Below, piece after piece: positions 7,019-15,176 of a stretch of DNA of 20,997 nt. The DNA comes from Methanomicrobiales archaeon (GTDB lineage Archaea; Halobacteriota; Methanomicrobia; Methanomicrobiales; Methanoculleaceae). Made by a program: the position numbers and the translations under genes. A model generated the notes under the pieces. It did no database searches. It saw only the letters and a program-made list of their open reading frames with translations, and was not told the DNA's origin. Each line of letters begins with the position of its first letter. Within the stretch, counting starts at the first letter, position 1. Where the stretch lies: assembly GCA_012511245.1 (NCBI GenBank), contig JAAZGM010000113.1, forward strand, positions 1 through 20,997, read 5' to 3'.

Positions 7019-7888
7019 TTGGCAACATGGAGCGCACCGGGCAAAGTCTTCCTGTTCGGCGAGCATGCAGTGGTCTACGGAAAACCCGGGGTCGCCATGG
7101 CGATCAAGCCCCGGGTCTTCGTCACGGTGAGGAAAACCCGCAACCCGACCCACCCGAAGTCGCCCTACATCGACGAGTGCTTCAAGATGATGGATGTCCG
7201 GGGCAGCATCTATGTCCGCTCCCAGCTCCAGAGCTCGTCGGGACTCGGGTCGTCGGCCGCGGTGACGGTGGCAACGCTCTCTGCGATCAACGATGAGTTC
7301 AACCTCGGACACAACCGCGAGTACATCGCCGAGACGGCGTTTGCCATCGAGAAGAAAGTCCAGAAAGGGCGGGCAAGCCCCACCGATACCTACGTCTGTG
7401 CAAACGGCGGCATGGTGCTCATCACGGGAAACTCCAGACGGAGACTGCCGCCGGAGAACCTGCAGATCGTCGTGGGAAACAGCATGGTGCCGCACAGCAC
7501 GGCAAAGATGGTAGAGGCGGTCGGAACCCTGCAGAGAAAGCATCCCGATATCGCAAACCCGATCCTGGACTCCATCGGGGCATTGACGCTTGCCGCCCTC
7601 CATAACATCGGCAACCCGAAAGAACTCGGGCAGTATATGGATATGAACCATGCCCTCCTGGAAGCGCTCGGCGTGGGACACCCGGTGAGCAGCAAACTCG
7701 TGCTTGCGGCACGGGCAAGCGGCGCCTACGGTGCGAAGATCACCGGTGCCGGCGGCGGCGGATGCATCGTTGCCCTCTGCCCCCGTCGCGCGAAGAGCCG
7801 GGTTGCCGGGGCGATCGAGGCCTGCGAAGGAAAAGCCATCATCACGACGATAGATACCGATGGTGCGAGAAAAGAGAAGCATGACTGA
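7019..7888 (+). CDS. mvk: Mevalonate kinase, TTG start
   Basis: This 289-residue GHMP kinase phosphorylates mevalonate with ATP. Motif 1 is SAPGKVFLFGEHAVVYGKP (K8), motif 2 is SSGLGSSAAV (72-82), and motif 3 is KITGAGGGGCIVAL (240-253); D123 in SPTDTYV is the expected catalytic aspartate. The TTG at 7019 directly abuts the TGA of the MEMO gene. The sequence right after it is the canonical family N-terminus, and no upstream or nearby ATG gives it, so the TTG start is well supported. It overlaps the next gene by 8 bp at the preferred start. Confidence 0.96.
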   Translation: MATWSAPGKVFLFGEHAVVYGKPGVAMAIKPRVFVTVRKTRNPTHPKSPYIDECFKMMDVRGSIYVRSQLQSSSGLGSSAAVTVATLSAINDEFNLGHNREYIAETAFAIEKKVQKGRASPTDTYVCANGGMVLITGNSRRRLPPENLQIVVGNSMVPHSTAKMVEAVGTLQRKHPDIANPILDSIGALTLAALHNIGNPKELGQYMDMNHALLEALGVGHPVSSKLVLAARASGAYGAKITGAGGGGCIVALCPRRAKSRVAGAIEACEGKAIITTIDTDGARKEKHD

Positions 7889-8639
7889 GAGCGTGGTGCT
7901 GAAACTGGGCGGGAGCGTGATCACCGATAAGTCGGGGGAATGCGCCATCGATCACGCCCGCCTGCGCGAGATTGCGGAAGAACTCGCCGCACATAGAGAG
8001 CCCGCTCTCGTGCTCGTCCACGGCGCGGGGTCATGCGGGCATCCTGAGGCCCGGCGGTACCGGATCAACGACGGCCTCACCGCAGAGAACGTCCCCGGTG
8101 TCTACGAGACACATACCGCCGTCTCAAGCCTGAACACAGCGGTCGTCACCGCCCTGCGGGATGCGGGGGTCGAAGCGATCGCCGTCCACCCCCTCGACCT
8201 CGGCCTCGCTGAGAACGGGCGTCTGGTCTCGTTTGAGACCCGCCACATCGCCGAAATGATAGATTACGGTATTGTACCCGTGCTGCACGGCGACGTGGTG
8301 ATGGACCGTCTCCGGGGCTCCTGCATCGTCTCAGGCGACCAGCTGGTGACCCACCTTGCCGCTGCGCTTGGGAGCAGGCGCGTCGGGCTTGCGACGGACG
8401 TTCCCGGTGTCCTCGAAAATGGCGCAGTCGTCCCGCGTATCGACCGGAACACAATAGAATCGCTCGATGTCGGCGGATCAGGCAACACCGACGTGACCGG
8501 GGGCATGCGTGGCAAGATCGCTGAACTCCTGGCTCTTGCCGATGCCGGCATCGACTCACATATATTCCACGTCTCGATGATCGGCCGGTTCCTGGACGGT
8601 TCCGGGCACGGTGGGACAACGATAACCGCAAAGGAGTAA
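7881..8639 (+). CDS. ipk: Isopentenyl phosphate kinase
   Basis: The 252-residue protein belongs to the amino acid kinase family and phosphorylates isopentenyl phosphate to IPP, the defining step of the archaeal mevalonate pathway. Visible features are VVLKLGGSVITDK (5-17, nucleotide-binding lysine K8), HGAGSCGH (47-54) with H54 matching the catalytic histidine of characterised archaeal enzymes, and the C-terminal TDVTGGMRGKIAELL motif. ATG 7881 overlaps the mevalonate kinase 3' end by 8 bp. An in-frame ATG at 7860 would add seven charged residues; the shorter form fits family N-termini better. Confidence 0.95.
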   Translation: MTESVVLKLGGSVITDKSGECAIDHARLREIAEELAAHREPALVLVHGAGSCGHPEARRYRINDGLTAENVPGVYETHTAVSSLNTAVVTALRDAGVEAIAVHPLDLGLAENGRLVSFETRHIAEMIDYGIVPVLHGDVVMDRLRGSCIVSGDQLVTHLAAALGSRRVGLATDVPGVLENGAVVPRIDRNTIESLDVGGSGNTDVTGGMRGKIAELLALADAGIDSHIFHVSMIGRFLDGSGHGGTTITAKE

Positions 8640-8642
8640 ACC

Positions 8643-9695
8643 ATGACAGGAGAGACCGCCACATCCTCAAGAAAACGGGAACACCTGCAGATATGCTGCG
8701 AACAGCCCGTCGAAGCCGGTGATGCTGGATTCGGGGACGTGCGCCTGGTTCACAACGCCCTTCCCGAGTGCGATATGGATGCTATCGAGATGCGGACACG
8801 GTTCCTCGATAGAACGCTCGGTTCCCCCCTCTTCATTGCAGCGATGACCGGAGGACATCCGGATACCCTCGAGGTGAACCGGCGGCTCGCACGGGCCGCC
8901 GAGCGGTACAACCTCGGTATGGGTGTCGGTTCTCAGCGAGCGGCATTGGAGAAGCCCGAACTGGAGGGAAGTTTCACCGTTGTGCGGGAGGAAGCGCCAC
9001 ACGCCTTCCTCTGCGCAAACCTGGGAATCATCCAGCTCCGTGACCACGGTATCGAGTGGGCGGAACGGGCTGTCGAGATGATCGACGCACAGGCGATCGC
9101 CATCCACATCAACTCGCTCCAGGAAGCGATCCAGCCGGAAGGCGATCATAACGCAGAGGGATGCATCGAAGCGCTGCATAACCTCTGCACGGAGTTCTCC
9201 TATCCCGTCATCGTGAAGGAGACAGGTTCCGGCATATCTGCCGGAACTGCAAGGATTATCCGGGGTGCCGGAGCAAGCGCCATCGATATCGGCGGCTATG
9301 GAGGCACGTCGTGGGCAAAGATCGAACGCCTGCGGGCGGACAGCCCCGAACTCGCCGATCTCGGGGAGAGATTCCTCTCGTGGGGCATACCGACGGTGGT
9401 GAGCCTCTGTGAGGTGCGGGCGGCAGGAGGCCCGATCATCGCGACGGGCGGACTCCGCTCGGGCGTCGATATCGCGAAAGCCGTTGCTCTCGGGGCGGAC
9501 CTCGGGGGCATGGCGCTCCCCCTCTTAAAACCGGCCATGGAGAGCGATGATGCGCTCTTTCGGGCTATCGAGGAGATGCATCGCGAGCTTCGCGTGGCGA
9601 TGTTCCTGACGGGATCCGGGTCTATTGCGGATCTCCGGCATGCCAGGACGTATATAACCGGCCTGACCCGGCAAATGATTGAAACCAGCGACTAA
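8643..9695 (+). CDS. fni: Type 2 isopentenyl-diphosphate isomerase (FMN dependent)
   Basis: This 350-residue protein interconverts IPP and DMAPP using reduced FMN, Mg2+ and NAD(P)H. It has the substrate-binding RKREH motif (10-14), FIAAMTGG (64-71), GVGSQRA (94-100), the HINSLQEAIQPEGD block (155-168) with N157, Q160 and E161, and the FMN phosphate region IDIGGYGGTSW plus ATGGLRSG. AAGGAG at 8633-8638 is a good Shine-Dalgarno motif for ATG 8643, 3 bp after the ipk stop. It lies next to the enzyme producing its substrate. Confidence 0.96.
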   Translation: MTGETATSSRKREHLQICCEQPVEAGDAGFGDVRLVHNALPECDMDAIEMRTRFLDRTLGSPLFIAAMTGGHPDTLEVNRRLARAAERYNLGMGVGSQRAALEKPELEGSFTVVREEAPHAFLCANLGIIQLRDHGIEWAERAVEMIDAQAIAIHINSLQEAIQPEGDHNAEGCIEALHNLCTEFSYPVIVKETGSGISAGTARIIRGAGASAIDIGGYGGTSWAKIERLRADSPELADLGERFLSWGIPTVVSLCEVRAAGGPIIATGGLRSGVDIAKAVALGADLGGMALPLLKPAMESDDALFRAIEEMHRELRVAMFLTGSGSIADLRHARTYITGLTRQMIETSD

Positions 9696-9729
9696 CAACA
9701 AAAAAGGCAACTCAACAAGGAGAGGCTAC

Positions 9730-11067
9730 ATGGATATTGAGATCATAGCAGTTGGCGGATATAGCGAAGTCGGTAGAAATATGACTGCCGTCCGCTGCGG
9801 AAAAGAGATTGTCATCTTTGATATGGGTCTTCGGCTCGACCAGGTGATGATCCACGAGGATGCTGATATCGAGAATATGCATTCCCTGGACCTGATCGAG
9901 ATGAAGGCCATTCCTGATGATACCATCATGAATGCAGTCGAAGGGAGTGTCAAGGCTATCGTCTGTTCACACGGGCACCTTGATCATATCGGTGCGATAC
10001 CCAAACTCGCGCACCGCTACAACGCCCCGATCATCAGCACACCGTATACCACGGAACTGATCCGGCAGCAGATCGCAGGCGAACAGAAGTTCGGGGTGAA
10101 CAACAAGCTCTTTGCCCTGAAGTCCGGGCAGCGCTACACCATCTCCCCGCACCTGACACTCGAGTTCGTACGTGCCCAGCACTCGATCATCGATACCGTC
10201 TTTCCGGTCCTGCACACCCCACGGGGAGCGGTCGTTTACGCAAACGACTTCAAACTCGACCGGACACCGGTGCTCGGGGAGCCGCCGGACTTTGCAAGGC
10301 TCCGCCAGATCGGAAAAGAGGGCGTCATCGCTCTCATCACGGAGAGCGTCAACATCGCCGATAAGGGACGCTGTCCAAGCGAGAGGGTCGCACGTGATCT
10401 TGTGCGGGACACCATCACAAGTTACGAAGACGACAAGAGCGCCATATTTGTCTCGACGTTCTCGTCGCACATCTCCCGTGTCAAGACGATCGCCGAGTGC
10501 GCCCACGAGATCGGGAGGAAACCCGTTCTCCTCGGGCGTTCGATGGAGCGCTACAGCTCGACCGCCGAACAGCTCAAACTGGTCGGGTTCCCCGAGACGC
10601 TCTCGATGTTCGGCAACCGCCGGACGGTCGACCGGACACTGCGGCGGATCATGAAGACCGGGAAGGACAAGTTCATCCCGATCGTCACCGGCCACCAGGG
10701 GGAGACAGGCGCCATCCTGACCAGGATCGTTATGGGGGATACCCCCTACAAGCTGGAGAAGGGCGACAAGATCCTCTTCTCAGCGAAGGTGATCCCGAAC
10801 CCGATGAACTTCGGGCAGCGGTATCTCGTCGAAGCGCGGGCAAAGATGGCGGGCGTGCGGATCTTTGATGAACTGCACGTCTCCGGCCACGCCTACCGCG
10901 AGGACCATTACGAGTTCATCCATCTCTTAAACCCCCAGCACATCATCCCGTCTCACGGAGATATCGGCATGACCGGGGAGTACGCGAAGTTTGCAGAAGA
11001 ACTCGGGTATACCCTTGGAAACGACCTCCACATCATGCGGAACGGGAAGAGTATCCTGATAAAGTAG
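9730..11067 (+). CDS. rnj: Archaeal ribonuclease J (beta-CASP metallo-beta-lactamase)
   Basis: The 445-residue protein starts MDIEIIAVGGYSEVGRNMTAV. The metal-binding motif SHGHLDHIGA gives H81, H83, D85 and H86. The beta-CASP region follows, with FVSTFSSHISRVKTI and the C-terminal HVSGHAYREDHYEFIHLLNPQHIIPSHGD. Characterised archaeal homologues are 5'-3' exoribonucleases acting on RNA with 5' monophosphates. ATG 9730 follows AAGGAGAGG (9716-9724); an in-frame upstream ATG at 9679 lies inside fni and lacks conservation. It splits the isoprenoid genes, an order seen in other methanogens, with no obvious metabolic reason. Confidence 0.94.
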   Translation: MDIEIIAVGGYSEVGRNMTAVRCGKEIVIFDMGLRLDQVMIHEDADIENMHSLDLIEMKAIPDDTIMNAVEGSVKAIVCSHGHLDHIGAIPKLAHRYNAPIISTPYTTELIRQQIAGEQKFGVNNKLFALKSGQRYTISPHLTLEFVRAQHSIIDTVFPVLHTPRGAVVYANDFKLDRTPVLGEPPDFARLRQIGKEGVIALITESVNIADKGRCPSERVARDLVRDTITSYEDDKSAIFVSTFSSHISRVKTIAECAHEIGRKPVLLGRSMERYSSTAEQLKLVGFPETLSMFGNRRTVDRTLRRIMKTGKDKFIPIVTGHQGETGAILTRIVMGDTPYKLEKGDKILFSAKVIPNPMNFGQRYLVEARAKMAGVRIFDELHVSGHAYREDHYEFIHLLNPQHIIPSHGDIGMTGEYAKFAEELGYTLGNDLHIMRNGKSILIK

Positions 11068-11078
11068 GAGAAGTGAAC

Positions 11079-12044
11079 ATGACGACGCTTGAAGATTACC
11101 TGGAGATGAATGCTGAGCGGATAGACAAGGCACTCCACCGCTACTTCGGGGACGTTCACGGCGACCTCTTCCGGGCGAGCGCCCACCTGCTGCTTGCAGG
11201 CGGCAAACGCCTCCGCCCGGCGGTCGTCATCCTCGCCGCGGATGCGGTGAGGAAGGGGAGCTCGGACGACCTGCTCCCGGCGGCTCTCTCGCTCGAACTG
11301 ACCCACAACTTCACCCTCGTCCACGACGACATCATGGACGGCGACGCCTCACGGCGCGGTGTGCCGACGGTGCATACCGTCTGGGACGAGCCGACGGCGA
11401 TCCTTGCCGGGGATGTCCTCTACGCAAAGGCGTTCGAGTTCATCTGTTTTGCAGAAGCAGCGGATGCCGCCAAGATCCGGGCGACGAAGATGCTCGCACG
11501 GACGTGCACCGATATCTGCGACGGGCAGAGCATGGATATGGCGTTTGAGAAGCGCAGCGACGTTGCGGAGATGGAGTACCTGGAGATGGTCAGCAAGAAG
11601 ACCGGGGTGCTCTACGGTGCATCCGCCGCCATCGGCGGGATCCTTGCGGGCGCAAACGCCGTCCAGGCCGACGCCCTCTACCAGTTCGGGGTGAACAGCG
11701 GTATCGCCTTCCAGATCCAGGACGATCTCATCGATCTCTGTGCAAGCAGCGATGCGACGGGGAAAGATCAGGCGTCGGACATCCGGGAAGGGAAGCAGAC
11801 CCTGATCGCGATCCGGGCACGCGAGAAAGGGATCGATCTCGCACCCTACCGGAGAGAACTCTCCGGAGACGAGATCGACGCTCTCATCGCCCTGCTCCGG
11901 GAGTCGGGCGTCATCGACGAGGTCAGGGCGGTTGCCGTCGAGCGGGCGGAGGTCGCAAAACAGGCGCTCTCGGTCATCCCCGACTCGGAGGAGAAGCGGC
12001 TCCTTATGGAGATAACCGACTTCTTCATAGCCCGGGGCAACTGA
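11079..12044 (+). CDS. idsA: Short-chain trans-prenyl diphosphate synthase (probably GGPP synthase)
   Basis: The 321-residue protein condenses IPP with allylic diphosphates to make the C15/C20 precursor of archaeal lipids. It has GGKRLRPAVV (41-50), the first Asp-rich motif DDIMD (83-87) and the second DDLID (215-219). The residue five before the first motif is aromatic (F78) with no insertion in the motif, the pattern described for type I archaeal GGPP synthases; FPP/GGPP bifunctionality cannot be excluded. ATG 11079 follows GGAG (11068-11071). An in-frame GTG at 11073 is possible but sits within the Shine-Dalgarno region. Confidence 0.94.
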   Translation: MTTLEDYLEMNAERIDKALHRYFGDVHGDLFRASAHLLLAGGKRLRPAVVILAADAVRKGSSDDLLPAALSLELTHNFTLVHDDIMDGDASRRGVPTVHTVWDEPTAILAGDVLYAKAFEFICFAEAADAAKIRATKMLARTCTDICDGQSMDMAFEKRSDVAEMEYLEMVSKKTGVLYGASAAIGGILAGANAVQADALYQFGVNSGIAFQIQDDLIDLCASSDATGKDQASDIREGKQTLIAIRAREKGIDLAPYRRELSGDEIDALIALLRESGVIDEVRAVAVERAEVAKQALSVIPDSEEKRLLMEITDFFIARGN

Positions 12045-12048
12045 TACC

Positions 12049-13734
12049 ATGGAGTCCGGTATCGAGCACCTGCTCTTCATCTACGCTCTCCAGAACGCGG
12101 TGAAACACGACGCACCCCCGAAGGCCGGGACGGTCATCGGCACGGTGCTCGGCAAGCACCCCGAGTTCCGGAGCCGGGCACGCGAGATCGGGCCGCTTGC
12201 GGGGAAGGCCGTCGCAGAGGTGGCGGGGATGAGTGCGGCGGAGAGGAAGAGCCGCCTCGAAGAGATCGCCCCCGAACTCCTCGCCGAACTCTCCGAGACG
12301 CACGAACACGTCAGGGAGCTTCCCGCCCTCGAGGGCGCGGAGAACGGCGTGGTGATGCGGTTTGCACCGAACCCGAGCGGGCCGCTCCACCTCGGGCATG
12401 CCCGGGCCTCCATCCTGAACGACTACTACGTCAGGCGTTATGGCGGGCGATACGTTCTCAGGATCGAGGACACCGATCCGCGGAGGGTCGATCCCGAAGC
12501 GTATGAGATGGTGCAGGAGGATGTCGCGTGGCTCGGGCTCGGGATAACCGATATCGTCTACCAGAGCGACCGCCTCGATATCTACTACGACTGGTGCAGG
12601 AAGCTTATCGAACTCGGCGGTGCTTACGTCTGCGTCTGCGACTCCGAGCGGTTCCGCGAACTCAAACTCAAGGGGAAATCGTGCCCCTGCCGGGACCTGA
12701 CGGTGGAGGAGAACCTGGAACTCTGGCAGAAGATGCTCGATGGGGAGTTCTACGAGGGCGATGCGACCGTCCGGGTGAAGACGGATCTCGCCCACCCCGA
12801 CCCGGCTATGCGGGACTACTCGGCGATGCGGATCGTGAACACGCCGCTCCACCCGCGGGTGGACGCCACGGTCTTTCCGCTGATGAACTTCTCGGTCGCG
12901 GTGGACGACCACCTGCTCGGGATCACCCACGTCATCCGCGGCAAAGACCACATCGCGAATACGCGGCGCCAGCGCTATATCTTCGATTATTTCGGCTGGA
13001 AACCGCCGGTCTACCGCCACTACGGCCGGATGGGGATATCGGGTGTCATCCTCTCGACCTCAGGGATGCGCGAGGGGATCCAGAGCGGCCTCTACACCGG
13101 GTGGGACGACATCCATCTCGGAACACTCCGGGCGATAGCGCGCCGCGGCATCGAGGCGGAAGCCGTCCGGAACGCCATGACCGATATCGGCATCGGGGAG
13201 ACCGATATATCGTTCTCGTGGGAGAACCTGTATGCCAGGAACAAAGAGCTCGTCGACCCGAAGGCGAACCGCTACTTCTTCGTCCCCGACCCGGTCGAGG
13301 TGACTGTCGAGGGCGCACCGCCCCACGAAGCCCATGCAGCCCTCCACCCGGGCGATCCCTCCCGCGGAGCCAGGGTTCTCACGACCGCCGGGAGGGTGCT
13401 CCTCCCGCGGGCGGATATCGAAGGCCGGAGCATGGTCCGGTTAAAAGACCTCTACAACATCAGGATCGTGTGGGACGGCGATGAACCGCACGTCTCTTAC
13501 GCGGGCGACTCACTTGAAGAAGCGCGAAATGAGAAGGCGCCGATCATCCAGTGGCTGCCGGCGGACACAAAAATGCCCTGCACACTTCTCCAGCAGGACG
13601 GGAGCCTTGAAGGGTTCTGCGAACCGCTCGTCGCCGGAGAGAGAGATAACGTCGTCCAGTTCGAGCGGATCGGGTTTGCCCGGATCGACTCGGTCGAGGA
13701 TGGCCGGGTGAGCGCGTATTTCGCGCACCGGTGA
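12049..13734 (+). CDS. gltX: Glutamyl-tRNA synthetase (archaeal type)
   Basis: This 561-residue class I synthetase has the HIGH-type motif FAPNPSGPLHLGHARA with HLGH at 114-117, RIEDTDPRRVDPEAY, RGKDHIANT, and a degenerate KMSKS region LSTSGM (335-340). An N-terminal extension of about 100 residues and a C-terminal beta-barrel anticodon domain fit the archaeal/eukaryotic GluRS/GlnRS group. In methanogens the enzyme also charges tRNA-Gln for the GatDE amidotransferase route. Two CxC pairs (C195/C197 and C212/C214) could bind zinc. ATG 12049 follows the idsA stop by 4 bp; no strong Shine-Dalgarno motif is seen. The gene ends the plus-strand block. Confidence 0.95.
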   Translation: MESGIEHLLFIYALQNAVKHDAPPKAGTVIGTVLGKHPEFRSRAREIGPLAGKAVAEVAGMSAAERKSRLEEIAPELLAELSETHEHVRELPALEGAENGVVMRFAPNPSGPLHLGHARASILNDYYVRRYGGRYVLRIEDTDPRRVDPEAYEMVQEDVAWLGLGITDIVYQSDRLDIYYDWCRKLIELGGAYVCVCDSERFRELKLKGKSCPCRDLTVEENLELWQKMLDGEFYEGDATVRVKTDLAHPDPAMRDYSAMRIVNTPLHPRVDATVFPLMNFSVAVDDHLLGITHVIRGKDHIANTRRQRYIFDYFGWKPPVYRHYGRMGISGVILSTSGMREGIQSGLYTGWDDIHLGTLRAIARRGIEAEAVRNAMTDIGIGETDISFSWENLYARNKELVDPKANRYFFVPDPVEVTVEGAPPHEAHAALHPGDPSRGARVLTTAGRVLLPRADIEGRSMVRLKDLYNIRIVWDGDEPHVSYAGDSLEEARNEKAPIIQWLPADTKMPCTLLQQDGSLEGFCEPLVAGERDNVVQFERIGFARIDSVEDGRVSAYFAHR

Positions 13735-13753
13735 AGGCGCACCACCCACCCCG

Positions 13754-13759
13754 TTTTTT
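13754..13759 (+). terminator. Oligo-T termination signal after gltX
   Basis: A T6 run follows a C-rich stretch 20 bp after the gltX stop, in the 54-bp gap between two convergent genes. Archaeal polymerases terminate at such oligo-T runs. It would end the long plus-strand block. No T run is present for the opposite strand. Confidence 0.5.
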
Positions 13760-13788
13760 GCCCTGCCCTGCGAGCCCCGGGTATCACG

Positions 13789-15075
13789 TCACCGTTTCTC
13801 CCACTTCAGGAGTTCTGAGACCTCCGAGAGGGTCTTTCCGCGCCGGATCTCCTCGCGGATCCGTTCTTCGCTCTTTTTGACCTCCATCGCGCGCCGGGCA
13901 ACCTCATAAGCCCGTTCCCGGGGAACCACGACGACACCGCTCTCGTCGGCGACGATCCAGTCGCCGGGCCGCACCTCCTGCCCGCAGCAGGAGATCTCGG
14001 CGTTGATCTCCCCAAGACCCTTCGGGTCTCCGGCGTTCGGGACAGTCGCCGTTGCAAAGACCGGGAACCCCATCTCACGGATGTCGTCGACGTCCCGGGC
14101 GGCTCCGTCGATCACGACACCGGCGATCCCCCGGTTCTTTGCGGAGTGGGTGGCGAGTTCTCCCCATGGCGAGATGTCCCGCCGACCGTCGTTACTGATG
14201 ACGAGGACGTCCCCCACCCCCGCGATATCGATCGCCTCGACGGGTTTTGCCCAGTCGCCGGCGACCGTCCTGACCGTCACCGCAGGGCCGACCGCTTTTA
14301 CCCTGCCGCAGAGGGAGGTGATGCCCGCCATCGCACCCTTCCGGTGCATGGCATCGGTGACGTTCGGTGCGGAGACCGCTTCGAAGAGACGGCGGATGGC
14401 AGCATCCGGGCTCTCCTCCTCCCGCGTCCGGATCTCGGGCCGGTCGATGGCATCCCGGACCCGTCGTGCCGCCCCGGCAACATCGGCGGCCTTGATGATG
14501 TTTCCGCCCACAATGACGATCGAGGCGCCGGCGGAGACCGCTTCGGATGCCGTCTCCGCGTCGAGTCCGCCGGCGACGGCGATCGGGACACTCACCTCGC
14601 CCGCAAGACGGCGGAGGAGGTCGAGGGATGACCGGCCTATCATCTGCTGGTCGATGCCGACATGGGCGTTGATATAATCGACGCCGAGCGCCGCAAGTTC
14701 CCGCGACCGGGTAAGAGGGTCGGCGATATTGATGAGATCGGCCATGAGCCGGACACCGTATTTGCGGGCGGAACGCACCGCCTCGGCGATGACGGTGTCG
14801 TCGGCGTCGGCGAGGATGCAGACGATGCCGGCACCGGACTTCGCCGCCATCTCAACCTCGACGGCACCGGTATCGGCGACCTTCATATCCGCAACGATCT
14901 CGTGGCCGGGGAACCGCTCCCGGAGCGTCCGGATGGCCCGCATCCCTTCGCTCTTGATCAGGGGTGTCCCGGCCTCTATCCAGTCCGCACCGCCACGGAC
15001 CGCCTCATCTGCGATCTCTACCGCACGATCGAGCTCGAGGAGATCGAGCGCCACCTGGAGAGTTGGCGTTGCCAT
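13789..15075 (-). CDS. Bifunctional 3-hexulose-6-phosphate synthase / RraA-like protein
   Basis: This 428-residue protein is a two-domain fusion. Residues 1-213 are a TIM-barrel hexulose-phosphate synthase of the OMP decarboxylase superfamily, with the D-x-K-x-x-D motif D63-M-K65-V-A-D68, IEAGTPLIKSEG (33-44) and AVAGGLDAET. Residues about 225-428 are an RraA/HMG-aldolase-like domain with GELATHSAKNRGIAGVVIDG and the R327-D328 pair. In archaea lacking the oxidative pentose phosphate pathway, HPS with a PHI isomerase interconverts fructose 6-phosphate and ribulose 5-phosphate plus formaldehyde. No PHI gene is in this window. The role of the second domain is unknown; the gene type is found in other methanogens. 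A TATA-like box 27 bp upstream and no Shine-Dalgarno motif point to leaderless translation. Confidence 0.93.
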   Translation of the reverse strand: MATPTLQVALDLLELDRAVEIADEAVRGGADWIEAGTPLIKSEGMRAIRTLRERFPGHEIVADMKVADTGAVEVEMAAKSGAGIVCILADADDTVIAEAVRSARKYGVRLMADLINIADPLTRSRELAALGVDYINAHVGIDQQMIGRSSLDLLRRLAGEVSVPIAVAGGLDAETASEAVSAGASIVIVGGNIIKAADVAGAARRVRDAIDRPEIRTREEESPDAAIRRLFEAVSAPNVTDAMHRKGAMAGITSLCGRVKAVGPAVTVRTVAGDWAKPVEAIDIAGVGDVLVISNDGRRDISPWGELATHSAKNRGIAGVVIDGAARDVDDIREMGFPVFATATVPNAGDPKGLGEINAEISCCGQEVRPGDWIVADESGVVVVPRERAYEVARRAMEVKKSEERIREEIRRGKTLSEVSELLKWEKR

Positions 15076-15090
15076 ACAGTACAGTATGGC
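15071..15090. promoter_or_regulatory. 20-bp palindrome over the HPS-RraA start codon (candidate operator)
   Basis: GCCATAC-AGTACA-GTATGGC has perfect 7-bp arms, and the central GTAC is also symmetric, so 18 of 20 positions obey dyad symmetry. It covers the ATG (complement at 15073-15075) and the predicted transcription start of the minus-strand gene. A bound regulator here would block initiation. Function is inferred. Confidence 0.5.
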
Positions 15091-15097
15091 GAGAGTT

Positions 15098-15107
15098 CTA
15101 TTTATCT
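15098..15107 (-). promoter_or_regulatory. TATA-like box of the HPS-RraA gene
   Basis: On the minus strand this reads AGATAAATAG. Its centre lies about 27 bp before the ATG at 15075, so transcription would begin at or one base before the start codon. No Shine-Dalgarno motif is found in the gap. Both facts agree with a leaderless mRNA. Confidence 0.6.
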
Positions 15108-15118
15108 GGTGCCGGGCC

Positions 15119-15133
15119 GGGGAAACCTATATG
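15119..15133 (+). promoter_or_regulatory. BRE/TATA-like promoter of the F420-dependent oxidoreductase gene
   Basis: GGGGAAA followed by CCTATATG resembles a purine-rich BRE plus TATA box. A start about 26 bp downstream (near 15156) would give a leader of about 20 nt that contains GGATGTGATG (15163-15172), a Shine-Dalgarno-like motif 4 bp before ATG 15177. It is divergent from, and about 20 bp away from, the HPS-RraA promoter. Confidence 0.5.
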
Positions 15134-15176
15134 CTGAAGGATGATTGAGGGGTCGCCAGCATGGATGTGATGATGG

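Noticed and set aside
9679..9729. Longer RNase J starting inside the IPP isomerase gene
   Set aside because: The extra residues are low-complexity, not conserved, and the strong Shine-Dalgarno motif precedes ATG 9730.
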